Below, piece by piece: positions 48,601 to 60,559 of a DNA stretch of 64,000 nucleotides. The first letter of the stretch is position 1; each line of letters opens with the position of its first letter. Location of the stretch: assembly GCA_026419785.1 (NCBI GenBank), contig JAODTK010000554.1:101001-165000 (forward strand), written 5' to 3'. A model generated the notes under the pieces. It worked only from the letters and a program-made list of their open reading frames with translations, searched no databases and was not told where the DNA came from. The stretch comes from Sclerodactyla briareus (taxonomy: Eukaryota; Echinodermata; Holothuroidea; Dendrochirotida; Sclerodactylidae). The position numbers and the translations under genes are program-made.

Positions 48601-50956
48601 TCGTTGGAATGGCGCTATATTTACATCGTAAACTATTTATTCACTGAATGATATAAATATTAATATCCTACTACGTTGTTTTTTTCTTTCTCCGATGAAA
48701 TCAAAATGCGATGAGAAACCTTTATAATCCGATAATTCAACATCAAAACGTGCTGTACTTGATGACGCTCCTACAAAACGAGACAAACAATATTATGCAA
48801 CACGTCATGTTTCCCAACTCGCTATGTCACCGTCAAAGCAATGGTACAAAACCAATTGTTCTGCTCAATCCTCCCTACCTATAGCCTAGACGCCGACATG
48901 TCCCCTACCCCCACGCAGGAAGGCGATAGCACTCTTTTATTGATACTACCTGCACACGTACTGCCCCTTCAATGCAGGTTGCTATACCTATAATTTGTCT
49001 TCGCAGCTTTTTTTGCATCTGGGGTAGAGTAACACAAACTCTATGTTGCTAATACTATGTTACTGGACGAATGTAATCACCTGTTCTTCCGTGTACTCTC
49101 ACAGGGAATAATTTTTCTCTTCAATTTGTTACGGGCACTATGCTGCTATTGTCTCTCCAGTTTATATATAGCTCATGTGAGGAGCCTCCGGTTTGACTCA
49201 AGCTGGGAAGTATTTTAAGAACTGCTCACCATTTTGGAAATGACGTCACACCCTAACCGAGTACAGAAGCCGCCCAATGTCATTCATACCTACGATGAAG
49301 TCATTGAAAGTGGTAATGTGCATAGACTTCCAGTCAATATTCGCCGAAATCAAAATGGTCAGAATAATATTATTCTAATCACGCGCGTACACATTCATTT
49401 TTCCAGGAATGTTCCGTTGTACCGTCAGTTGTGTCACTACATCCAAAATAATTTGTATGACTCCGCACGTTGCCTTTTTACGTTTCACTTGCTACCAAAT
49501 ATTTTGCAAACAATAATTGTAGGTTGTCCAAATCTATTTTAAAAAAGGTACCTTTTCGATTGCTCGTCCCACTTGAAGCGGAACTTTGGTGATCCATTCG
49601 TTCGTAATTGAATTGAAAATGCGCCGAAGACTTTTATTTGAGAGAGCGACTCAGTCGCGTCCTCTTGATTGAGTGTTAACTGTCAGTGTTATAACACGAT
49701 TGGGAAAGTTTGGCATTGTAATCATTGTCAAGACGCGAATAAGTAGAGAGGAATGACCCGGAATGGCACATTTATTGAACTGCATGGTTACGAGATTCGG
49801 CATGTCCTGCTAATATTTTCGGCATTCCGAATGTTTAATGATCCTTGGTGTTTATGCATTCGCAGAAAAGGTCGACAAGGCCTATCGACGTGATTCAGTA
49901 ATACAGATCACTGTCGGTATATCCGATCAGAAACAAATTATCGAGAACGAGTCGTGAATTATAAAAGTATGTTACAAAGTATGTTCATGAGTGAACACCG
50001 GGGTCACTACTTCTTAATGTTACAGTAATAAGCAACTACTCTATGGAATACATTCCTGCTCTTGCCAGCTACTGTATGCGGTAGTGGTGATTACAATAAG
50101 AGAACAAATTTCCTAGTTGTTATGCACTCTCTGGTAATTTTTTCTATTCGTGAAAATGGGTTTTCATATTGGTCTCTACACCGTAACCCTTGTAAATTTT
50201 CTCAACAGTTTGCTTGTACAATCGACACATACAACCAATTCCGTTCAAGGGAGCAATAAATTGCAATCCTTCTGCTTCGTTTGTCCTCGCGGAAACCGTT
50301 CTTCGTCTCCGCTCCTACAAGCGGATTTGCTGCAAAACCAATTTGATTTGTTTTGCCTTGATGACATACTGAACATGTTCATTCTGGTAGAGCAATGTGT
50401 ATATAGCCTCATAACTTCTAGAAGGAAGTTCTTATACAATTTCTCGCGTTGGGTAGAGGTAATTAACAGCTTAAATTTCCCTCGCTTTCTAGCTTGCATT
50501 TGAGCGAACATATTTGTTAGTTTCCTGATCGATCCCATTGCTATAAAGCCGCTACTTTCATGTTGCGACTGTATGTGCTTAGAAGCGATTCAAATGGACA
50601 ATTGAACAAAGAATTTGGGAAGAACACATTGTCGACGAAAACTCCACTTTTATCTGTTCATTATGGAGTTTCGTGCCCGCATTGAATGGTTGAATTTATT
50701 TTGAGGCGATTGTCGCCGTCATGGGAATCGCAGAATAAGGATTTAATAATACATGACTACTGCACAGCAACATTATAGTACGTACGCGAAAAATATAGGG
50801 CCCAAGTCGTGTGTTACAGATACAGAGCCCTCTATATAGATTAGTCATGGATATCAACAACAAATAGATAAATTTACCTTAAATTTCGGCCAGGGTGAAC
50901 ATTCCCGGGTTCTCAGAGCCAGATGAGGAAATACGAATAGGAGATGTGGATGAATT

Positions 50957-51330
50957 GCTGAGATTGAATCGAAATCCAGTTAGTTGGAGTGACTGCGAAA
51001 CTAAGTGGGTAACAAACGGTATAAGAACACGTGTTAGGTTCAGCCATACTCTCGGCCCGATAACTGTGAGGACTCCCCCAACCACCCTCTCCCGTTCAGG
51101 TATACCGGAGAGTCGCGAAGTAGAACCAGACACTATTTCGCACTTTAGCTTCAAACCCCGTACAGATCGTCCTCTAGCAGAACACTTTCGACTCAATTGT
51201 TCCCCGGTCCCTCCGCCTAACATAGGACCTTTGGGTAAGCTGAAATATAACCACGCGCGGAATAGCAGTAGAGGACCGGTGCATGATCGAGGTGATTTCT
51301 GAGAGGGCTTCAAACCGGATTCCGAGCCGA
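50957..51330. repeat. Module M, extra copy inserted in array copy 1
   Basis: In copy 1 this stretch separates two sequences that are adjacent in copy 2 (flanks GAATATGAGGATGAG and ATTCAATTATTTACTAC near 58380-58410). It is about 375 bp and resembles 48205-48600. Overlapping frames of 135 codons (+) and 182 codons (-) cross it but match nothing I know and are not kept in the other M copies. Confidence 0.7.
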
Positions 51331-51683
51331 GATACCGGTAGTTATTTATCACATTAACAAAAATACTAGATTGGCTATCTTGTAAAACCCGGTGGTAAGG
51401 ATGATTCATCGATGGTCTATAACTCACTACTCCAGGGAAATTATTGATTCTGATTCCTATGGCTCCGGACCTCCATTAACATTTTTCCTCGCCCCTAGAT
51501 ACCCTAAATAATCGCGTACTCCTCGCCCACAGATAGATCCAAATATATAGATAATATCTACACATTCTATAGATGTGAGTTCCATAAAATTAATACACAA
51601 ATTCAAATTCATAAGAGTAAACTAATACGCTAAATGTGCACGTTTACGTTATTACTCATCATCGCGCATTTTCTGGCGGTATC

Positions 51684-51736
51684 TTCATCAATTATCATCA
51701 CCATCAATCATCATCATCATCTTTTTCATCATCAAT
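51684..51736. repeat. (ATC)n microsatellite, copy 1
   Basis: Interrupted CAT/ATC repeats at the position orthologous to 58741-58775 in copy 2. Confidence 0.85.
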
Positions 51737-52262
51737 TGCTACGAGAAAATACCGACAGCCAATCGAATAACCCTATACCTCCGAAGCAGTGCGCATCAGC
51801 TGGGACTGCGTGTCGTGCACGACCGTCAGTGTAAATCAGACCAAGACCGGTCTTTTATCACTGCGGCCTTAACAACCTTCCGCAATGATGAAGGATGGCA
51901 ATTCGGTATAGACTCACTTGGGTGGCAATTTGTTCCGAACATTTCGGGAAGGTTCGTTATAGTATACTGGTATTATTTAGACATTTATTACCACACAGGG
52001 TCCCAACATCCGGTCGCTCTTGTTCAGCCTGAAATTTGAAACAGTCCGTGCATTGGGAACGATGAAATAATGTAACCAGTGATGTGGTGATCATCCCCTT
52101 TTTTCTTTCTTGGAATCTTTAGTCTTGAACCTTGTTTCTCACCCTTATACTCGTTGTGATAGTCCTCTTTGATTTCATTTCAATCATGGACAGTGTCAAT
52201 AACATCAGCTTCCTCTGCCTATTACAATTTCGTAACAAACGGCAATCACATATGCATGAGAC

Positions 52263-53075
52263 GGGCGAAAATACCTGTCCTCGCGCGCGTTTCATTGGAC
52301 GTTAAATCACTACTGTGGTGAAGAAAAAATGCGTTGTATCTATTATATCTATTGTGGTGTATCCAGTCTGCATACGGATGACCTCTTTATGTTAAACCAT
52401 CGTTACACAACATGATTAAATTAACGTCGGTTCACAGTTCACAGACTTACTTGTTGATCTACTTTCGGCAACCCAACGTTGACAGTCGTGTTGCGAGGTA
52501 GGAAGAAGTCTTGTCCAAGACGTTTCGATTGTGTTTTTCCTGCAACCCCTCGATTCAGCTTTTCCCTGGCGCTACACACCCATATAATTGGTACAATCCC
52601 GTAATCCTTTGTCATCAAATCATCCCTGTATAGCATCTTCTTCTGTTGGTCAAGCTATGACTATCATAACCTTCACCTATACGAGTACGATGGCCAATCA
52701 AATGGACCACGCATGACATGCGAATCATCACGAAGAGTTACATTATTTAAAGTTGACCCCCGTGCAGTTACCTATGTGTGATACTACATTCACGCGCTGC
52801 GCCGATAAAGTGGGCGCGATATGCTCTAACAGTTGGTCATAAGTTACAACGCTAATTATTCATGGAGGGTCTGAATATGACGTATTGGCTCCCTCATATC
52901 AGAACATTTCTGATAACTTCTGAACATATGCAAATGCGTTATTGCTGTGGCATGCCCACTGATGTATACGGAAGGGAACGAGGGTCACCATCAGAGTGTG
53001 TCATAACGCACCGCGTTGGGGACAATAACGTCCTAACGGAAGACTAGGCAGGGCGGCGAGGGTAGAACTAGGTTA
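52263..53075. repeat. Array block A, copy 2
   Basis: Matches 41907-42640 and is followed within about 80 bp by block C. In copy 1 the same two blocks are separated by about 3.3 kb of satellites and microsatellites. Confidence 0.85.
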
Positions 53076-53748
53076 TACAACCACCCCCTACGATAGGATC
53101 AAATATTTCCCCTAATCTAACGAAAACAACGGAGGATACTACCACTCTAAACCATATGCAACTGCATGGACGAACATGTGAGAAGTTGTTGCTAACTGTC
53201 ATCTAAATCCTCAGTATACACGTTGGTGCTCCACTTGTAATACTATACAGTCCACCCATAAATTTCAGGTCGTATAACGTCGTCATTCCTTTTCGGGGGT
53301 CGGTAAATAATCACGCGCTGTGATTTAAGACTCACGTTTCGCGTGCTAAAGAAAGTGAAGATGAATGAAGTTTCTGTTTTAAAGGCTATTCCCGCACTTG
53401 TTTTTATAGTTACCGGATCGCATGACAGCCAGCCCGCCCGCATAAACAAACGTCAATCACTTTCGTGCCACGTAACAACCAGCAAGACGAACTGTTTTCA
53501 TTTGCCTGCCATAAACACAATTTCGTCACCAGTTAACTGGGTAACCCTAAACAATCTGGCGGTAACGCAAGCGAAGAGTTTTATGATTGTCCGATGAAAG
53601 ATGTACGAAGACACCCTCCATGTATGTCGCTTTTAAATCAGATATCAGTTTGATCACACACAGTTGGCAAAATGTTAGCATCTGAATTTTGTGTGGTAAA
53701 GTTAGATGCTATTGTGTACAAAATTTCTGGTTTGGTACAAATGGGACA

Positions 53749-54149
53749 TTAAAGGGAAATTCCAGCCAAAAATTGCAAATGTCATATGAGTGTGCATTAA
53801 AAATCATGGCCAATCAAACTTTGTTCATGTTTATAGAAGTTGGTTATAAAATTTTTATGAATTCTCGCAGATAACAATAATCAGGCTACTTTGCAATTTT
53901 GCAAATTGGCAACATGATGACGTCCATATCTCCCAACTGCGAGAAATGTTAGAATATGTCTTTTCCCTTATGATTGGTAGATATGCATCACAGAAGGTTT
54001 CCAGTTTGCCGAAATCAGCAAATTGTATGAAATTCGAGAGCCATATCTCCAACTGAAAACATGCTAGAACTGGAACCAATTGATATTTTTAAGCTTTTTC
54101 ATTCTCCTTCAATGAAGGAGAGTAAGATTTGCTGGAATTTCCCTTTTAA
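53749..54149. mobile_element. 401-bp MITE with TTAA-type ends, only in array copy 2
   Basis: The left end is TTAAAGGGAAATTCCAGCC. The right end, complemented, is TTAAAAGGGAAATTCCAGC, giving an inverted repeat of about 18 bp with one extra A. In copies 1 and 3 the flanks (an AAATGAGACA/AAATGGGACA word and GGAACACGGCAAGGATTGAG) lie only a few bases apart, proving insertion. TTAA at both edges suggests piggyBac-type mobilisation. The interior has no coding sequence; a CCATATCTCC(C)AACTG word occurs twice. Confidence 0.85.
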
Positions 54150-55814
54150 GGAACACGGCAAGGATTGAGCAGACCAGGTAAACATATCTTTTCTTTGGCG
54201 CACGTTTTGTGTAAAAAATAAATCCCCCCCTTCCAGGATGGGTTAGAGTGCAATCGAAATAAAGCCCTCCTTACCTGAACAATCAGGGTGTGGCTTGCCA
54301 TGGGGACTTGGGAAAAAAAAAAAAAAAAATAACGATTGCCGCGAACAGAATCCACAAACATGTTCAGGCTCTTAATTTACACCTCATCTTTTTCACGATA
54401 CCACCATACTTAAAGACCATTCCATGTCACAATGATTTTTTTTTTTACGCTATTGTTATCCCATTCACTCTTATTACACTATATCCGGGTTCGGTTGATT
54501 CATCAAATATCTTCTAGACACCACGTGCTAAGATCGTTTGGTTTTTTGTTTTCGCCACGTCGTATTTGAGGAAATCCTACGAAAGACTGAATACTCGATT
54601 TCATATAGTTTTTTTTCTACTGACAACATTACTTTATTAGAACACGTTTTCCTCTTGAGTGATTCACTCAGATTTCAGATGAAAAAGTTCCTAATAGACT
54701 AGTCATTGTGAGAGGTATTCCCCGTCGGAACTGAACAACCCAGACTTGTTATTCACGATGAATGGAAAGGAGCTGATGTGCGAGGGCGCCAACCATGATG
54801 CGTATCCGAATAGATGGGAAAATCACATACTTACGAAGCGAACGTTTGTTCAAAAAGAACACACTATAATTTCTGCGGAACGACCATGCAATGCGTCAAC
54901 CCCATGTATTTGGTCGTTTAATGAATTTTTGAGGAAGATGTGGTAGTTCATAGAATTAATTCGCATGATACGCCATCCGTATACGCTTGGTACATGTGCT
55001 TATTTTGCCGATCACGGTGTGGTTGGATTTTTTTAAAATATATATGCCTCTTGGGACGATATTATTTTTTTGCAACTGAATATGGCATCTTCAGACCTGG
55101 CTTCATCCACTCAGCTCACTGAATCGCGAGTTTTTCGTACCGACCCGCATATGCATCTCCCACCTTACCCGTCTATATTGACAAAACGTTAGACGTGGTA
55201 AGACTCACTATATTATAAGGGGTATTACATAATGTCACTAGCATGATGTAATCCTAATTTAAAATGGTTCTCCGAGAGCTTCATTCTTTTACGCAGGTAT
55301 CACACATATCAAACGTGAGTATCACACGATTTCATTTTCTTATGTTTCTATACAAATAAACGAGAGATACAGTGGGTCTTATTCTCATCCCCTGACTTAA
55401 AGGCAAACCGTAGTTGTATTTGTACAGAGTTGAGCATGGCATAGAGGTACTACCCCCTGTACGGGTTTGTGGGCCTGTTATCCTCGTGGTGATATAGAAT
55501 TAAGGCATAATGTCCAGAATGGGGTTTGGCTTCCTGAAAAAGAGTCACAGTGACTCGAAAAAAGCTGTAGTTGGTTGGCCCTTCGTTAGCCGTTTGCAGT
55601 TGGGTGACAACCATTGAGATTGCGATTTTCGAGGTACGGCGCCCACTTAAGAAATAGGCGCCTCTTAAAACTCGAAATGGAATGTGTTGTCACTATTGGC
55701 GATCATAGTAAACCGATGAGAGGACGGCGGAGGGGAGAGGGTGGAGGGCAGAGGGACTGGCGAACACACAGCATACTGAAATTTCGTAAAAATGCGGGCC
55801 TTCAACGGAAACAT

Positions 55815-56410
55815 TTCTAAATAAATCGAAGTCATTTAAGCGGGGTGACCGCGAAGCGGTATAAAGAACACGGGGTTAGGTTCAGCCATACTCTCGGACC
55901 CGGTAAAACGGAGGACTCCCCCAACCACCCTCCCAGTTCAGGTACACTCTCCAAAACCCAATGGTCAAACTGCCATCCCATGGGTACTATCACCGAACCA
56001 AAAATGGTCAAAATTGTGACTGAACTATGGTCCAACTATGGTCAAAAGTGACAAATGGTCAGTTTTGACCATCGTTCAGTTAAATTTTTGACACTTTATG
56101 GTTCGTTGCAAGTTAACCAATGGGATGGTCAATTTTGACCATTGTGTTTTTAGAGTGTATACCGAGATTCGCGAAGTAGAACATGCAGACACTTATTCGC
56201 AATTAAGTTCCAAACCCTAAACAATTCGTCCTCAGCAGAACACTCAACCATTGTTCCCCGGGTCCTTCCGGTACAACAGGAAATATTGGGTGATCTGAAT
56301 ACAACCGGACCCGCGTAGGAATAGCAGGAGGGGACGCTCTGTGGTTGTTTGGGTGGGTGCCTGGTTCCGTGCACATGATTGAGGTAATATCTGAGCGGGC
56401 TTCAAACTTC
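55815..56410. repeat. Module M, copy 2a, interrupted by a MITE
   Basis: The equivalent of 48205-48600 in array copy 2, lengthened by the 213-bp insertion at 55945-56157. Confidence 0.75.
55945..56157. mobile_element. 213-bp MITE with TA target duplication
   Basis: Ends are CACTCTCCAAAACCCAATGG and, complemented from the right, CACTCTAAAAACACAATGGT. The inverted similarity continues inward through ATGGTCAAA, CCATCCCAT and GAACC. TA flanks both sides (55943-55944 and 56158-56159). The empty site is preserved in the extra module M copy, which reads CAGGTATACCGG at about 51097-51108. The interior is largely palindromic (ATGGTCA and TGACCAT words). TA duplication fits the Tc1/mariner superfamily. 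Confidence 0.9.
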
Positions 56411-58740
56411 CCGTTCGATGGAATGGCGCTATATTCACATCCTAAATTATTATCATTGATATTGGTATTAAAATATGTAAGATTTACTATGTTGTATTTC
56501 TCCGATGAAATCAAAATGTGATGAGGAACCTTCCCCGGTATTCAACGATAACGTGCCTGTACACGTCATATGTTCTCCAAACTCGACAGTCCACCTGCGA
56601 CGCATGTAAAACAATTTTCTGCGTTAGTCTCCTTACTTATAGCCTAGAAGCGATATATCCCCTACCCATACTGGGTGGCGACAACACTCTTGATACTACA
56701 TGCACGCGTACTGACACTTTTTTCTTCAAATAGTTACGAGCAATAGGCTGCTATTGTCTCTCCAGTTGATATAATGGCTTCATTTTAGAAAGCCTCCGCC
56801 CGTTGACTCCAAGATTTTAAAAATATTTCAGAACTGCACGCGATTTTTTGAAACAGATCACTCTACCCGAGCACGGAAATACTCTCACAATGTCATTCGT
56901 AAAGAGAGTCATGGAAGGTTGTAATGTGCCAAACTTCATAAACTTGTTTTAGTTTCTCGTGCTACCAAAATAATTTTGCACAATCATTTGTAGGAGGTCC
57001 AAATCTATTTTCAAGGTATTCAATTGCTCGTTTCCACCTGAGAGACTTCGGAATCCATTCGTCCGTAATTGAATTGAGAATGCGCCGAAGACGGTTTATT
57101 TCAGAGAGCGACTCGTTCGACTGTCCTCTGAATGATGTTAACTGTCAGGTGTCCATAACACGAGTGGGGAAAGTTTGGCAATTGTAATCATTGGAAGAAG
57201 CGACTATAGGAGAGAGGATGATCAGGAAATGTGAACATGTATGAAATGGGTAAGAGGTTGGGTGTCATGCCAATATTTGTCGCATCCAATGTTTAATGAT
57301 TCTTGGTGTTTATGCATTCGCAAAAAAGGTCGACAGACTTATCTACGTGATTTAATCATCAAATCACTGTCGATTTATCACATCGGAACAAATGATCGAG
57401 ACTGATCTGTGATAACAAGTGTTAAAAAGTATCTTTATGAGCCAAAACACAGTGTCCAGTGCATTCTGAACTGTAGAAAACATAAACAACTGGAAAATAG
57501 TCCTCTCTTGTCAGCTATGTCGGTAATGTTGATGAAATGAAGGTGGCAATTTCCGAGTTGTTATGCACTCCTCTGACAATTTGTTCTTTTCGTGAAAATA
57601 ATGAGGTTTAAAATAGCACACCGTTATAGTTTCCGATTGTTCTACCGTAACCCCCCGTATCTCTCACTTGATATAGTTTTGGCTTTGGACAACAATCTAC
57701 CACAAAAACCAATATCCGTTCAAGGAGGAGCCAGAAATTGCTATCCTTCTGCTTCGTTGTCTTCAGCGGAAACCGTCTTCGTCTCCACCACTACCGGCAA
57801 TTTGCTGCACAATTTGATTTGTTTTTCCCTTAAATGAACCAATTATAAACATGTCATTCTGGTAGAGCAATGTGTAATATAGCCTCATAACTTCTAGAAG
57901 GAAGTTCTTATGAGCAATTTCTGGCGTTTGGGTGAGAGGTAATTACAGTAAATTTCCCTCGCTTTCGAGCTCACAGGCGAGGATAAATATTATCAGTTCA
58001 TAATCGATCCGCGAGTATGGCATTGCAAAAAAGCTGCTTACCTTTCTTGTTGCGACTATATAGGCTATAGAACGATTCAAATTGACAATTGAACAACGAA
58101 TTTGGGGAGAAACATAGTCGATAAAACTCACTTTATCACTAGTTTGAATGGTTGATTAATTTTGAGCGACTGTCGCCGTCACCGGGATCGCAGGAATAAA
58201 GGTTTGAAGATACATGGCTACTGAAAGAAACAATTATATAAGTACGGACGAATAAGATATAGGCTCTCTATAGGCCCTCTAAAGAAGAGGGCATGGATAT
58301 CAAACGCACAAAATAGATCAATCAACGTATCGGCAGTGTGAACATTTCACTCGGATTCAGAGCGAGATAAGAAGATAACGAATATGAGGATGAGGACTTT
58401 TATTCAATTATTTACTACATTGAAAAAATACATAGATGAGCTATCCGAAAATCCGGTGGTATGATAATTCATCGATAGTCTATAAATTACTTCAGGGAAA
58501 TTATTGTTTCTGATTCCGTATGGCGTCGGACCTCCGTTGCCAATTTCTTGCCCTTGAAATATTAATATCGCATACTCTCGCTCACAGATATTCAAATATT
58601 TAGATAATATCTACACATTCTATAGATGTGAGTTCCATAAAATTAATACACGAATTCAAACTTCAGAAAAGAAAACTAGATTACGCTAAATGTGTTACGT
58701 CATTGTATCATCATCGCGACCATTTCATGGCTGGTATCTT

Positions 58741-58775
58741 CATCAATATCATCATCATCATCATCATCATCATCT
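58741..58775. repeat. (ATC)n microsatellite, copy 2
   Basis: A purer ATC run than its counterpart at 51684-51736. In one frame it encodes an Ile run, which makes a spurious membrane-like segment. Confidence 0.9.
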
Positions 58776-59400
58776 TTTGCATCATCAATTGCTACAAAAC
58801 AATTCCAATCGAAGCCAATCGAATAAACCCTTTCGAAGCAGTGCGCATCAGCTGGGACTGCGTGTCGTGCAACGAACTGTCAATGTATGCCGACCAAGAC
58901 TTCATTCAGGTCATTTATCACTACGGCCTTAACACCCTTCCGCAATGATGAAGGATCTAATCCGGTAATCGGTGCCAAACCATTCCCATGTGAAATAGCC
59001 CGTCCCTACGTTTTGATATCCTATATTTTCTATTGATCGATGAGCTAAACGATTTTTTAAAATCTTTTTTTCCGGAAGACATCACTTAGGAATGTGATTT
59101 GTTCCGAGCATTTTGAGAAGGTACTGTTATAGTATAGTACTGGTATTATTTAGACATTTATCACCTCATAGGTCCCCTTCGTCCTTGTTCAGTCAGAAAC
59201 TTGAACAGATCGTGCACTGGAACGATGGAAAAAATGTATAGTGTGATCGACCTTTTATCTTGGTTTCATTTCGTCTTGGTCATTGTTTCACCCTTTATGA
59301 TCGTTGTGATAGTCTTCTTTGATTTCGTTATATCTATCAACATTGTCAATAACATCAGCTTCCTCTCTATTACAAGTTATAACAGCAGGCAGCACTATAA

Positions 59401-60387
59401 TTGTTCACTGGTGCACTCCCGTCGCTGCGACTGTCCATTCCTGTCACCATCATTCATTGCATTCAGCCTATACCATGTTTCCAAAAAAAAATTTGCCCAA
59501 TATTGGACTTTCACCGAATCGTATTTCCACTCGTTCGATTTCATCCGAGTAACGTTCTGTGATTAAGAGATTTCCCCAACACGCTAACAATCACAAAAGT
59601 GGAAAGAGGTAGACTATTGCAATTGCATGAACACCAATGTTCAAGTGGCTTATATGCGTCAATCACTAATTTAGGATGACCACGAACTCCTTTTTTTATT
59701 CTTTTTAAGTCTTTCCCCGTATCATATTTGTACAATTCCCGATGATAAGAATCGCGCAACCTTTCTTCCTTTCGTGTTATACACCTGTTAGTTAAAATCA
59801 ATTTGAGGACAGTCGCACGAGTCGCTCTTTGCAATTAGTTCGCATTGGTTCCGTTATCGACATTGTCTTTCAGTTCAATTCGACCTTACTGACGAATGAA
59901 TGCATGCACTGACACACCTGCCAATTAGTGTCATTACTTCCAGAAATAGTAAGGTATATATTCAAACAGTGATTATTAAATCATTCCAAATTTTGGGTGT
60001 AATCGTAGGCATATCCTTACGGATTTATGAATCGAATTGTAACTCTCAGCTGCATACATAACTCGCGAGAAACTTCATACGATGAGATAGCTGCTGCAAC
60101 ATATTTTTGCTTGGTTTGCGTTCCATACTGAACAGGCTCCCAGTGTCAAGGTGAGTTGGTCTGGTTCACCTCCACGCGGCTAATACCCAGGTCACTTGCA
60201 TTGTAATCTAACGATCAGAAACACAAACTCACAGATGACAAACGAACACAACCCATCAACTCTGCGCAATACGCGAATAAACTAAAACAAGCAACTGTCC
60301 TGGAATCATTCTTGGTGCACCAGCCACTATATAGAGAGGGGGGCACCCTTCTTGCATTATCCATTGAACAATGTAGATACCCTTTTT
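59401..60387. other. Junction region between array copies 2 and 3
   Basis: Not matched by copy 1, except that 59780-59960 resembles 34560-34790. There is no gene. Confidence 0.5.
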
Positions 60388-60520
60388 TCTGTTAATCGGT
60401 GATAAATTAGTGTTTTAATGTCAGGCAAATGAAAACAAGTCGTCTCACTACTTGTTACCGTGGAAAACGGAAGTGATTGACGGGTGTTCACGCGGCGTGG
60501 CGATCCGGATAACTATAAAC
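60388..60520 (-). repeat. Inverted arm of array block C
   Basis: The reverse complement of this stretch matches the start of block C in all copies, in particular 61162-61292 (TTTATAGTTA.CCGGATCG, CACGCCGCATAAAC, CATTTGCCTGACAT.AAACAC). With the direct arm about 640 bp away it can form a large foldback. Confidence 0.85.
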
Positions 60521-60559
60521 CATTGCGGGAATGGCCTAACAGACAATTATTGGCAAATC

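Larger units (their letters stand above)
45170..52260. repeat. Array copy 1, main body (blocks C and D)
   Basis: From about 45953 this aligns collinearly with copy 2 (53150-59400) and copy 3 (60940 to the window end). Anchors are GGATCGCATGACAGCCA (46192; 53415; 61175), AGAACACGTTTTCCTCTTGA (46977; 54639; about 62126) and GCGCATCAGCTGGGACTGCG (51790; 58846). 45170-45900 is shared only with copy 3 (60560-60900: CATGCTTG.GTT and a TATCGTCCGGAC block). Copies differ by frequent one-base indels and some larger ones. No frame stays open across copies, so I read it as non-coding repeated DNA or decayed genes. Confidence 0.85.
53150..59400. repeat. Array copy 2, main body (blocks C and D)
   Basis: Collinear with copy 1 at an offset of about 7.05-7.7 kb, the offset drifting with insertions such as the two MITEs below. 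Block D (58600-59400) matches 51540-52230, including TTTAGACATTTAT and GTCAATAACATCAGCTTCCTC. A hydrophobic 121-codon frame (59201-59566) is broken by stops in copy 1. Confidence 0.85.

Noticed and set aside
50879-51427. 182-codon reverse frame and 135-codon forward frame
   Set aside because: Both lie mainly in module M. The other module copies (48205 and 55815) break both frames, so neither is a conserved protein.
58628-58948. 106-codon frame with an Ile-rich apparent membrane segment
   Set aside because: The Ile run is encoded by the (ATC)n microsatellite, and the frame is not kept in copy 1.
59201-59566. 121-codon hydrophobic frame resembling membrane helices, possibly receptor-like
   Set aside because: The equivalent stretch in array copy 1 (about 52030-52290) contains stops, and no diagnostic receptor motif is visible.
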